Position numbers and translations under genes: made by a program. A stretch of 64,000 nucleotides of DNA from Morganella morganii (GTDB lineage: Bacteria; Pseudomonadota; Gammaproteobacteria; Enterobacterales; Enterobacteriaceae): assembly GCF_003996855.1 (NCBI RefSeq), contig NZ_NRQY01000002.1, positions 587,569 through 651,568 of the forward strand. Direction: 5' to 3'. Below, piece after piece: positions 57,023-64,000 of the stretch (position 1 is the stretch's first letter; each line of letters opens with the position of its first letter). The notes below the pieces were generated by a model, which did not search any database, was not told the DNA's origin, and saw only the letters and a program-made list of their open reading frames with translations.

Positions 57023-58225
57023 TTAGGCATCCGGCGAAAACGGCAGTGCCTGCGCACATGCCCACGCTGAACTCCACGCCCACTGGAAGTTATAACCGCC
57101 GAGCCAGCCGGTCACATCCGTCACTTCGCCGATAAAATAGAGTCCCGGCACATCACGTGCCTTCATGGTTTTGGAGGAAAGCGCCTGAGTGTCCACGCCG
57201 CCGAGAGTGACTTCAGCTGTTCGGTAACCTTCTGTTCCGTTCGGCTGCACCTGCCAGTTCTTTAATTTTTCGGTGATTTCCTGCTGCGCGGCTTTGGATA
57301 ACTGGTTCAGCGCGGTATCCGGCAGGTCACCGGTTGCCTGTAAACACTCCGTCAGCCGTTTTGGTAACAGTTTCGCCAGTGCATTACGCAGGCTCAGATT
57401 CGGGTGTTTTTCCCGTTGCACGGAGAAGAACTCCGCCAGATCAGTGCCCGGAAGTAAGTTAATGCTCACATACTCCCCGAGATGCCAGTAACTGGAGATT
57501 TGCAGAATCGCAGGGCCGGACAGGCCGCGATGGGTAAATAAGATATTTTCCGCGAAGCGGGTGCCATCCTGTGCGGTGACGGTGGCGGGTACCGCCACAC
57601 CGGACAGCGTCTGTAATGCTTCCAGCAGCGGTTTATGCAGCGTGAAAGGCACCAGTGCGGCACGGGTCGGCAATACCGGCAGGCCGAACTGCTCCGCGAG
57701 ACGGTAACCCAGCGGAGTCGCACCCAGTCCCGGCATCGATAACCCGCCGCTGGCCACCACAAGTGAGTGAGCACTCACAACCTTTCCGTTCACAGTCACA
57801 CAGAAATCGTTGCCCTGTTTCTGCACTTCCGTCACTTCACTGCGCAGTCGGATAACCACGTTCCCCTGTTCACACTCCGCCAGCAGGAGATCAACAATCT
57901 GCTGTGCGGAATCATCACAGAAAAGCTGACCGAGCGTTTTTTCGTGATACGCAATCTGATATTTCTGCACCAGGGCAATAAAATCCCACTGTGTATAGCG
58001 GGCAAGCGCTGACTTACAAAAATGCGGGTTTTTACTCAGATACGCCGCCGGTTCGGTATAAAGATTGGTAAAATTACAGCGCCCGCCCCCGGACATCAGG
58101 ATTTTCCGTCCGGCTTTTTTGCCGTTATCCAGCACCAGCACCCGCAGTCCGCGCTGCCCTGCCTGCGCGGCACAGAACAGCCCGGCGGCACCCGCACCTA
58201 TTACAATAGTGTCAAACTTTTCCAA
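57023..58225 (-). CDS. yhiN: Flavoprotein YhiN (HI0933/BaiN family)
   Basis: A 400-residue FAD protein. The dinucleotide fold GAGAAGLFCAAQAGQRGLRVLVLDNGKKAGRK starts the protein; MSGGGRCNFTN, ASGGLSMPGLGATPLGYRLAEQFG and the C-terminal GEVTDVTGWLGGYNFQWAWSSAW are family signatures. Its role is poorly known; relatives include a bile-acid-related reductase. It is divergent from pitA, as in E. coli. Confidence 0.9.
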   Translation of the reverse strand: MEKFDTIVIGAGAAGLFCAAQAGQRGLRVLVLDNGKKAGRKILMSGGGRCNFTNLYTEPAAYLSKNPHFCKSALARYTQWDFIALVQKYQIAYHEKTLGQLFCDDSAQQIVDLLLAECEQGNVVIRLRSEVTEVQKQGNDFCVTVNGKVVSAHSLVVASGGLSMPGLGATPLGYRLAEQFGLPVLPTRAALVPFTLHKPLLEALQTLSGVAVPATVTAQDGTRFAENILFTHRGLSGPAILQISSYWHLGEYVSINLLPGTDLAEFFSVQREKHPNLSLRNALAKLLPKRLTECLQATGDLPDTALNQLSKAAQQEITEKLKNWQVQPNGTEGYRTAEVTLGGVDTQALSSKTMKARDVPGLYFIGEVTDVTGWLGGYNFQWAWSSAWACAQALPFSPDA

Positions 58226-58478
58226 AATAGTGTTCTCTGTGTCTTTAAATGTGGAGAAATTCCGATAAATGTCTTAAATTTGTCATGATGATTAAATCGG
58301 GTCTGAAATTTATTATTTTCAATAAAGGAGTCTAATCCGATGATATACAAGGATTAATAATTCCTTAAGCTGATTTGGTAAAGGTATCAAATCAAAAAAA
58401 GGCCATATTTCACTTCCCCGTGACGCATTTGTCGCTGATAATGCGCCGCGTTCATGTCCAACAACTGGCTTAACGTCT

Positions 58479-59969
58479 ATGCTACATCTATTTACAGGCT
58501 TGGAATTTCACACCGGCCTTTTATTAGTACTGGCACTAATCTTTGTGCTGTTTTACGAAGCCATTAACGGCTTCCATGATACCGCAAACGCGGTAGCAAC
58601 TGTTATCTATACCCGTGCAATGCGCGCGCAGCTTGCTGTCGTCATGGCGGGTGTGTTTAACTTCCTCGGGGTACTGCTCGGCGGTCTGAGCGTGGCGTAT
58701 GCGATCGTGCATCTTTTGCCCACGGACTTACTGCTGAATGTCAGTTCGGCCCATGGTCTTGCCATGGTCTTTTCCCTGCTTCTCGCCGCTATCATCTGGA
58801 ACCTGGGCACCTGGTACTTCGGTATCCCAGCCTCAAGTTCTCATACCCTGATCGGCGCCATTATCGGGATCGGCCTGACCAACGCAATTGTGACCAACAG
58901 TTCCGTGGTTGATGCGCTGAATATTCCGAAAATGATCAGTATTTTCCTTTCTCTGATTCTGTCACCGCTGGTCGGCCTGGTGATTGCCGGATTAATGATC
59001 TGGTTCCTGCGCCGCTACTGGAGCGGCACGAAGAAACGCCGCCGTATCCACTTAACACCGGCAGAACGTGAGAAAAAAGACGGCAAACGCAAACCGCCTT
59101 TCTGGACGCGTACCGCCCTTATCCTTTCCGCAGTCGGCGTCAGTTTCTCACACGGCGCAAACGACGGGCAGAAAGGTATCGGTCTGATTATGCTGGTTCT
59201 GATTGGTGTGGCACCTGCCGGCTTTATGGTGAATATGAATTCCAGTGATTACGAAATCGCCCGTACGCGCGACGCCGTGATCAACCTGGAGCAGTATTAC
59301 ACCACCCACAGGGAAGCACTGGCGCACGCTATTGAGCTGACACCGGCACTGAGCACCGAGAATACCGTTCTCAATGAACAGTTCCACTGTGACAGTTCGC
59401 GTACCGGTATCGTATTGAGACAGGCTCAGGATCTGCTCGGTAATATTCATACCTATGATGATTTATTACCGGAACAGCGCAGCCAGATGCGCCGTCTGCT
59501 GATGTGTATTTCGGATACCGCTGCGGAAGTGGCGAAATTACCGGAAACCAAACCGGAAGACGCACGTTTCCTGAAACGTCTGTCCAATGACCTGCTGAAT
59601 ACTGTTGAGTATGCACCTATCTGGATCATCATTTCTGTCGCGCTGGCGCTCTCTCTGGGCACCATGTTCGGCTGGAAACGTGTTGCTGTGACTATCGGTG
59701 AGAAAATCGGTAAGAAAGGCATGACATACGCCCAGGGCGTGTCTGCGCAGGTCACTGCGGCCGTCTCCATTGGTGTGGCAAGTTATACCGGGATGCCGGT
59801 GTCCACCACCCAGGTGCTCTCCTCTGCGGTGGCAGGTACGATGATTGTTGACGGTGGTGGTGTTCAGTCCAAAACCATCAAAAACATCATGCTGGCCTGG
59901 ATTCTGACACTGCCGGTATCCATCGTGCTGTCCGGCGCACTCTACTGGATCTCTCTGCAAATCATCTGA
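58479..59969 (+). CDS. pitA: Low-affinity inorganic phosphate transporter
   Basis: A 496-residue PiT-family membrane protein (E. coli 499) that imports metal-phosphate with protons. The duplicated PiT signature is seen in [18 protein letters not shown] and [14 protein letters not shown]. About ten hydrophobic segments flank a charged cytosolic loop (about 185-205) and a hydrophilic region (about 255-375). It is followed by a strong terminator. Confidence 0.95.
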   Translation: MLHLFTGLEFHTGLLLVLALIFVLFYEAINGFHDTANAVATVIYTRAMRAQLAVVMAGVFNFLGVLLGGLSVAYAIVHLLPTDLLLNVSSAHGLAMVFSLLLAAIIWNLGTWYFGIPASSSHTLIGAIIGIGLTNAIVTNSSVVDALNIPKMISIFLSLILSPLVGLVIAGLMIWFLRRYWSGTKKRRRIHLTPAEREKKDGKRKPPFWTRTALILSAVGVSFSHGANDGQKGIGLIMLVLIGVAPAGFMVNMNSSDYEIARTRDAVINLEQYYTTHREALAHAIELTPALSTENTVLNEQFHCDSSRTGIVLRQAQDLLGNIHTYDDLLPEQRSQMRRLLMCISDTAAEVAKLPETKPEDARFLKRLSNDLLNTVEYAPIWIIISVALALSLGTMFGWKRVAVTIGEKIGKKGMTYAQGVSAQVTAAVSIGVASYTGMPVSTTQVLSSAVAGTMIVDGGGVQSKTIKNIMLAWILTLPVSIVLSGALYWISLQII

Positions 59970-59993
59970 TCGCAGATTGCTGTCCTCTGAAAC

Positions 59994-60027
59994 TGAAAAG
60001 CCTGACACGTGTGTCAGGCTTTTTTTT
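59994..60027. terminator. Bidirectional terminator between pitA and uspB
   Basis: GCCTGACAC and GTGTCAGGC form a nine-base stem with preceding A residues and a run of eight T residues after it. Confidence 0.92.
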
Positions 60028-60042
60028 GCACCCTGATATCGC

Positions 60043-60378
60043 TTACGGCCAGATAATCATCATCAGCAGTGAGGCAATGACAATGCCGCATATCGCACTG
60101 ATCATGGTGAACTGACGGCGGATACGTTCACAGCGTAAAACCACTTCAGGATCATGATGAGTGAGATATTCCCGCTGGTTGATATAGCGGATAAGGCGCA
60201 GCTGTTTCTGCCACTGAGTGTGGTCAGTAAACGCATTATTGCCGCCGACAGCATGGTAAAGCAGCGGATCGCTGTCACGCAGGACAGAGAGTAATGCCCG
60301 GGTGGATGAATAAAACCGGATCATGTTAATCAGACAAAGAAAGCATAACGCCCAGAACAGTGTAGGTATACTGAACAT
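60043..60378 (-). CDS. uspB: Universal stress protein B
   Basis: A 111-residue inner-membrane protein, the same length as E. coli UspB. Two membrane helices lie near the termini (about 3-22 and 88-110), with a basic loop (RCERIRRQF). In E. coli it is RpoS-controlled and aids ethanol tolerance. It is divergent from uspA in the conserved order pitA-uspB-uspA. Confidence 0.93.
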   Translation of the reverse strand: MFSIPTLFWALCFLCLINMIRFYSSTRALLSVLRDSDPLLYHAVGGNNAFTDHTQWQKQLRLIRYINQREYLTHHDPEVVLRCERIRRQFTMISAICGIVIASLLMMIIWP

Positions 60379-60743
60379 AATCCACTCCTTAAACTATCTG
60401 CGGAGAAGGAACCGGTGATATCAGTGTCTATCACATCATACTGATAGCATTTTATGTATTCAGTATGAACAATGCTGTGAAGTTCCACAAACTCCCGCAT
60501 TCTTTCATGATGCAATTTAATAGTTCAGCCTCCTGAAAATATCTGTTTTGTCGCTTTCATCCTTGTGGGAAGTACGCAGACTGGTATATCTTATAAATCA
60601 GACATTCTCTGCTGCATGATAAAAGCATTAAGTTGTGATCCGTATTACACTCTTTAATGATATTAAGCAGTTATAGTTATTCATAAAGGATAACGGCGCA
60701 AGCCCTGCCAACCCCTTAACCCTTTGAACGGAAGGAGTTTCTT
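60379..60743. other. Divergent promoter region uspB-uspA
   Basis: About 365 bases without a credible gene. GAAGGAG precedes uspA. I see no clear operator; promoters for both stress genes must lie here. Confidence 0.5.
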
Positions 60744-61181
60744 ATGGCATATAAACATATTCTGGTCGCAGTCGATCTTTCGCCTGAAAGTGAAGTACTG
60801 GTAAGCAAAGCGGTTTCTATGGCAAAACCTTACGACGCCAAAGTTTCTCTGATCCACGTTGATGTCAATTACTCTGACTTATACACCGGACTTATCGATG
60901 TAAACCTGGGTGATATGCAGCAACGCATTACTGAAGAAACCAGTAATTCACTGAAAAATCTGGCAAAAAACTCTGGTTATGAGATTCAGGAAATGCTCAG
61001 CGGCAGCGGTGATCTCGGCCAGGTATTAGTCGATGCCATCAGAAAATATGATATGGATCTGGTTGTCTGCGGACACCACCAGGATTTCTGGAGCAAGCTG
61101 ATGTCCTCTGCCCGTCAGCTGATTAACACCGTTCATGTCGATATGTTAATTGTTCCGCTGCGGGATGATGATAACGCATAA
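60744..61181 (+). CDS. uspA: Universal stress protein A
   Basis: A 145-residue cytosolic protein (E. coli 144) of the UspA fold: [25 protein letters not shown] at the start, [32 protein letters not shown] near the end. It supports survival under growth arrest. GAAGGAG precedes the ATG. It is followed by a strong terminator. Confidence 0.95.
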   Translation: MAYKHILVAVDLSPESEVLVSKAVSMAKPYDAKVSLIHVDVNYSDLYTGLIDVNLGDMQQRITEETSNSLKNLAKNSGYEIQEMLSGSGDLGQVLVDAIRKYDMDLVVCGHHQDFWSKLMSSARQLINTVHVDMLIVPLRDDDNA

Positions 61182-61207
61182 TCATCTGCTGAAAAATTAT
61201 TCATCTG

Positions 61208-61235
61208 AAATGCCTGCTTATGCAGGCATTTTTTT
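61208..61235 (+). terminator. Terminator of uspA
   Basis: AATGCCTGC-TTAT-GCAGGCATT is followed by T residues. About 310 AT-rich bases then lead to gdhA, with no other feature seen. Confidence 0.92.
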
Positions 61236-61547
61236 GGCTGAAAATACGGCAGCCGGATCGGTGAAAAAGGCCGTCAATGAATTTTTTTTGTTATATATGA
61301 AAAAAATAGCTTGAAAACAGGATATAAACAAGAGATAAATTCAAGTGGTAAATGCAAACACATCTCACATTATTCGAAAAATAAAACAAAAATGTTCGGG
61401 ATACCTCACAAAGTAACGTAACCCGAGATCATTCGTGTCACAGATATGCCGTACGCAGGAATATTCCGGAGAACCTGCCCCGGGAGACAAGTGTGGCCTG
61501 CATAACTGCTGCATGAATGAGAAGGGCATGACAGACAGGAAATCAAC

Positions 61548-62888
61548 ATGAGTAACTTTATCTCTTTGGAATCGTTTCTGGAAAGTGTTCAGCGCCGTGA
61601 CCCGTCACAGCCGGAATTCCTCCAGGCCGTGCGCGAAGTTTTCTCCACACTGTGGCCGTTCCTTGAAAAGAATCCGCAGTACCGCGATCAGAACCTGCTC
61701 GCCCGCTTTGTTGAGCCGGAGCGTGTGATTCAGTTCCGGGTGACCTGGGTTGACGATCAGGGTCAGGTGCAGGTAAACCGCGCATGGCGTGTGCAGTTCA
61801 GCTCAGCCATCGGCCCGTTCAAGGGTGGTATGCGCTTCCATCCGTCCGTGAACCTCTCCATCCTCAAATTCCTCGGCTTTGAACAGACACTGAAAAATGC
61901 CCTGACCACACTGCCGATGGGCGGCGGGAAAGGCGGCTCTGACTTTGATCCGAAAGGTAAAAGCCAGGGTGAAGTGATGCGTTTCTGCCAGGCACTGATG
62001 ACCGAACTGTACCGTCATCTGGGTGCGGATACGGATGTCCCTGCGGGTGATATCGGTGTCGGCGGCCGTGAAGTCGGCTACATGGCGGGGATGATGAAAA
62101 AATTGTCCAACAACACCGCGTGTGTGTTTACCGGCAAAGGGCTCTCTTTCGGCGGCAGTCTGATCCGTCCGGAAGCCACCGGTTACGGGCTGGTTTACTT
62201 CACTCAGGCCATGCTGGAACGTCACGGGATGAGCTTCGACGGTATGCGTGTTGCGGTTTCCGGCTCCGGTAACGTGGCGCAGTACACTATCGAAAAATGT
62301 CTGTCGCTGGGTGCAAAAGTGGTCACCGCGTCTGACTCCTCCGGTACTGTCGTCGATGAAGATGGTTTCACCGCCGAAAAACTGGCGCGCCTGACCGAAA
62401 TCAAAGACCGTTACGGCCGTGTGGAAGAGTATGCGAAAGAGTTCGGCCTGGTATATCTGAAAGGTCAGACCCCGTGGGCTGTACCGGTGGATATCGCCCT
62501 GCCGTGCGCCACTCAGAATGAGCTGGATCTGGCAGATGCTGAAGTGCTGATCAAAAACGGCGTTAAAGCGGTGGCAGAAGGCGCAAACATGCCGACGACT
62601 ATCCCGGCAACTGATGCCTTTCTGGCCGCAAATGTTCTGTTTGCACCGGGCAAAGCAGCGAATGCGGGCGGCGTGGCAACATCCGGTCTGGAAATGTCAC
62701 AAAACTCTGTCCGTCTCGGCTGGAAACGTGACGTGGTGGATGAGCGTCTGCATCACATCATGCTGGATATCCATAATGCGTGCGTTGAGTACGGCAGTGA
62801 GGAAAAACAGACCAACTATGTGCAGGGTGCGAATATCGCCGGCTTTGTGAAAGTCGCTGATGCCATGCTGGCGCAGGGTGTGCTGTAA
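61548..62888 (+). CDS. gdhA: NADP-specific glutamate dehydrogenase
   Basis: A 446-residue hexameric enzyme (E. coli 447) that makes glutamate from 2-oxoglutarate and ammonia. GPFKGGMRFHPSVNLS and PMGGGKGGSDFDPKGKS hold substrate and catalytic lysines; VAVSGSGNVAQYTIEKC is the coenzyme site; the C-terminal TSGLEMSQNS completes the substrate site. It sits where E. coli has dtpB, between uspA and rsmJ. Confidence 0.95.
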   Translation: MSNFISLESFLESVQRRDPSQPEFLQAVREVFSTLWPFLEKNPQYRDQNLLARFVEPERVIQFRVTWVDDQGQVQVNRAWRVQFSSAIGPFKGGMRFHPSVNLSILKFLGFEQTLKNALTTLPMGGGKGGSDFDPKGKSQGEVMRFCQALMTELYRHLGADTDVPAGDIGVGGREVGYMAGMMKKLSNNTACVFTGKGLSFGGSLIRPEATGYGLVYFTQAMLERHGMSFDGMRVAVSGSGNVAQYTIEKCLSLGAKVVTASDSSGTVVDEDGFTAEKLARLTEIKDRYGRVEEYAKEFGLVYLKGQTPWAVPVDIALPCATQNELDLADAEVLIKNGVKAVAEGANMPTTIPATDAFLAANVLFAPGKAANAGGVATSGLEMSQNSVRLGWKRDVVDERLHHIMLDIHNACVEYGSEEKQTNYVQGANIAGFVKVADAMLAQGVL

Positions 62889-63015
62889 GTCGTTAAACTG
62901 TTACTGAACAATGTCACAGTGTCGAAGGGGGTATGACAAGCGTTACGGAAGTCTCACTTGTTGCCCCTTCGCGAAACGGGAACTGCCCTGTCCCCTTTTC
63001 AGATATTATTCAGTG

Positions 63016-63774
63016 TTATTCCTCTGCTTTCACGCAGGGATAGATATCAAAACGATGGTTTTTGGTTTCAATCGCCGCCGCAGCTTTCTGCCCGGCTAAC
63101 GGCTCCGCATAATCCGGCCGTTTCACCACCACACGACGGGTTGCCAGCGCCAGCGCAGGTGCCAGCAGAAGATCGGCATCCTCATCCGCGCCCACCAGCG
63201 ACTGAAACACCCGCATTTCTTTCTTCACCAGCGCGCTTTTCTGCCGGTGCGGATACATCGGGTCGAGATAGACCACATCCGGCGGTGGTGTGATGTCCGC
63301 CAGCGCATCAATCCCGGACGCATGGATAAGGATCATCCGCTCCTGCATCCATTCACCGATTTCACTGTCCCGGTAAGCCCGCTGTAAGCCATCATCCAGC
63401 AATGCCGCAACGACCGGATGGCGTTCAATCATCCGTACCCGGCAGCCCAGCGACGCCAGAACAAACGCATCTCGTCCCAGACCGGCTGTCGCGTCCACCA
63501 CTGACGGAAGATATGATTTTTTTATCCCGGCAGCCTTTGCCACTGTTTCACCGCGCCCGCCGCCGAAACGGCGCCGGTGTGCCATTGTTCCTCCGGCAAA
63601 ATCCACGCGTATCCCGCCGAGCTTCGGTTCATCGCACTTGCGCAGCTCCAGCCCTTCCGCCGTCAGCACCAGTGCCATCAACGCGGTATCGTCATGTTCC
63701 AGACCCCACCGCGCCGCCAATACATCCAGGGTGCAGCTGTCTGCGCCCTGTTCACACTGTAAACGAATCTTCAC
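63016..63774 (-). CDS. rsmJ: 16S rRNA (guanine-1516 N2)-methyltransferase
   Basis: A 252-residue AdoMet methyltransferase (E. coli RsmJ 250). [20 protein letters not shown] is the AdoMet loop and [25 protein letters not shown] includes the DPMYP catalytic motif. It lies three bases after prlC on the minus strand, the usual prlC-rsmJ pair. Confidence 0.93.
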   Translation of the reverse strand: MKIRLQCEQGADSCTLDVLAARWGLEHDDTALMALVLTAEGLELRKCDEPKLGGIRVDFAGGTMAHRRRFGGGRGETVAKAAGIKKSYLPSVVDATAGLGRDAFVLASLGCRVRMIERHPVVAALLDDGLQRAYRDSEIGEWMQERMILIHASGIDALADITPPPDVVYLDPMYPHRQKSALVKKEMRVFQSLVGADEDADLLLAPALALATRRVVVKRPDYAEPLAGQKAAAAIETKNHRFDIYPCVKAEE

Positions 63775-63777
63775 GTA

Positions 63778-64000
63778 TTACCCGTTGATTCCGTAGCCTT
63801 TTAACATCGCATCCAGTTCCGGCTTACGGCCGCGGAAGCGCTCAAACAGAACCATCGGCTCTTCCGAACCACCCCGGCTGAGAATATTATCCAGGAAAGA
63901 CTGCCCGGTGACCGGGTTGAAAATACCCTCTTCGCTGAAGCGGGAGAACGCATCCGCCGCCAGCACATCCGCCCACAGATAGCTGTAGTAACCGGCAGCA
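63778..64000 (-). CDS. prlC: Oligopeptidase A, C-terminal part (partial)
   Basis: The frame is open from the window edge and ends at 63778; about 73 residues are visible (of about 680). AGYYSYLWADVLAADAFSRF and GGSEEPMVLFERFRGRKPELDAML are the typical M3 metallopeptidase C-terminus. The zinc-binding HEXXH lies outside the window. It degrades cytosolic peptides, including cleaved signal peptides. It is followed directly by rsmJ. Confidence 0.92.
   Translation of the reverse strand, partial: AAGYYSYLWADVLAADAFSRFSEEGIFNPVTGQSFLDNILSRGGSEEPMVLFERFRGRKPELDAMLKGYGING

Noticed and set aside
1..64000. CRISPR arrays, prophage, insertion sequences or toxin-antitoxin modules
   Set aside because: I looked for regularly spaced repeats, transposase or integrase-like products and paired small genes and found none; the only repeats are ERIC, one palindromic element and short tandem or operator repeats.

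Overview
The window looks like chromosomal DNA from a member of the Morganellaceae, most probably Morganella. GC content is moderate (near 50% in genes, lower in spacers). The right half follows the classic enterobacterial order trpS-gph-rpe-dam-damX-aroB-aroK-hofQ..M / mrcA / nudE / igaA-hslR-hslO-pckA and yhiN-pitA-uspB-uspA-rsmJ-prlC. The left half is metabolic accessory content typical of this group: methionine gamma-lyase, an ato operon, hexuronate catabolism and an MrpJ-like regulator. The genus is an inference from gene content. I saw no rRNA, tRNA, CRISPR array, prophage or insertion sequence.

Layout. 1-3.3 kb: the tail of an upstream gene, then methionine gamma-lyase (megL) behind a full-consensus sigma-54 promoter with a three-site upstream repeat, then an amino-acid permease. 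3.5 kb: a lone MrpJ-type regulator. 4.4-11.6 kb: acetoacetate/short-chain fatty acid genes atoDAEB (minus strand) with their own sigma-54 promoter and the AtoS/AtoC two-component system. atoD carries a frameshift and AtoE lacks 38 residues, so the pathway is probably damaged. 11.8-20.2 kb: a complete glucuronate route (exuT transporter, uxaC, uxuB, uxuA, kdgK, eda) under UxuR, with three matching palindromic operators. 20.4-24.2 kb: a C-S lyase, an NhaC-type antiporter-family protein and D-cysteine desulfhydrase in a row. 24.9-28.9 kb: acetate uptake and activation (acs-yjcH-actP). 29.3-31.1 kb: sodA with a Fur box, yiiM and a small exported protein. 31.1-37.0 kb: DMSO reductase dmsABC with chaperone dmsD and a divergent multi-cluster ferredoxin-like gene.

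37.0-46.6 kb: trpS, gph, rpe, dam, damX, aroB and aroK, then a decayed competence/type IV pilus locus: hofM with a frameshift and a stop codon, hofN with a frameshift, hofO intact, and an apparent hofP-hofQ fusion. 46.7-55.6 kb: mrcA, nudE, igaA/umoB broken by an 8-bp tandem duplication, hslR, hslO and pckA. 55.6-64.0 kb: a pirin-family gene, a 0.7-kb spacer holding an ERIC element and a second palindromic element, then yhiN, pitA, uspB, uspA, gdhA, rsmJ and the 3' part of prlC.

The genes fit a facultative anaerobe that ferments or respires amino-acid, sulfur and uronic-acid substrates: thiol-releasing lyases, DMSO respiration, glucuronate use, acetate recovery and gluconeogenesis through PckA. 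The most notable features are the sigma-54 control of megL, the igaA tandem-duplication frameshift, and the clustered lesions in the ato and hof loci. Those lesions should be checked against raw reads before being accepted as biology.
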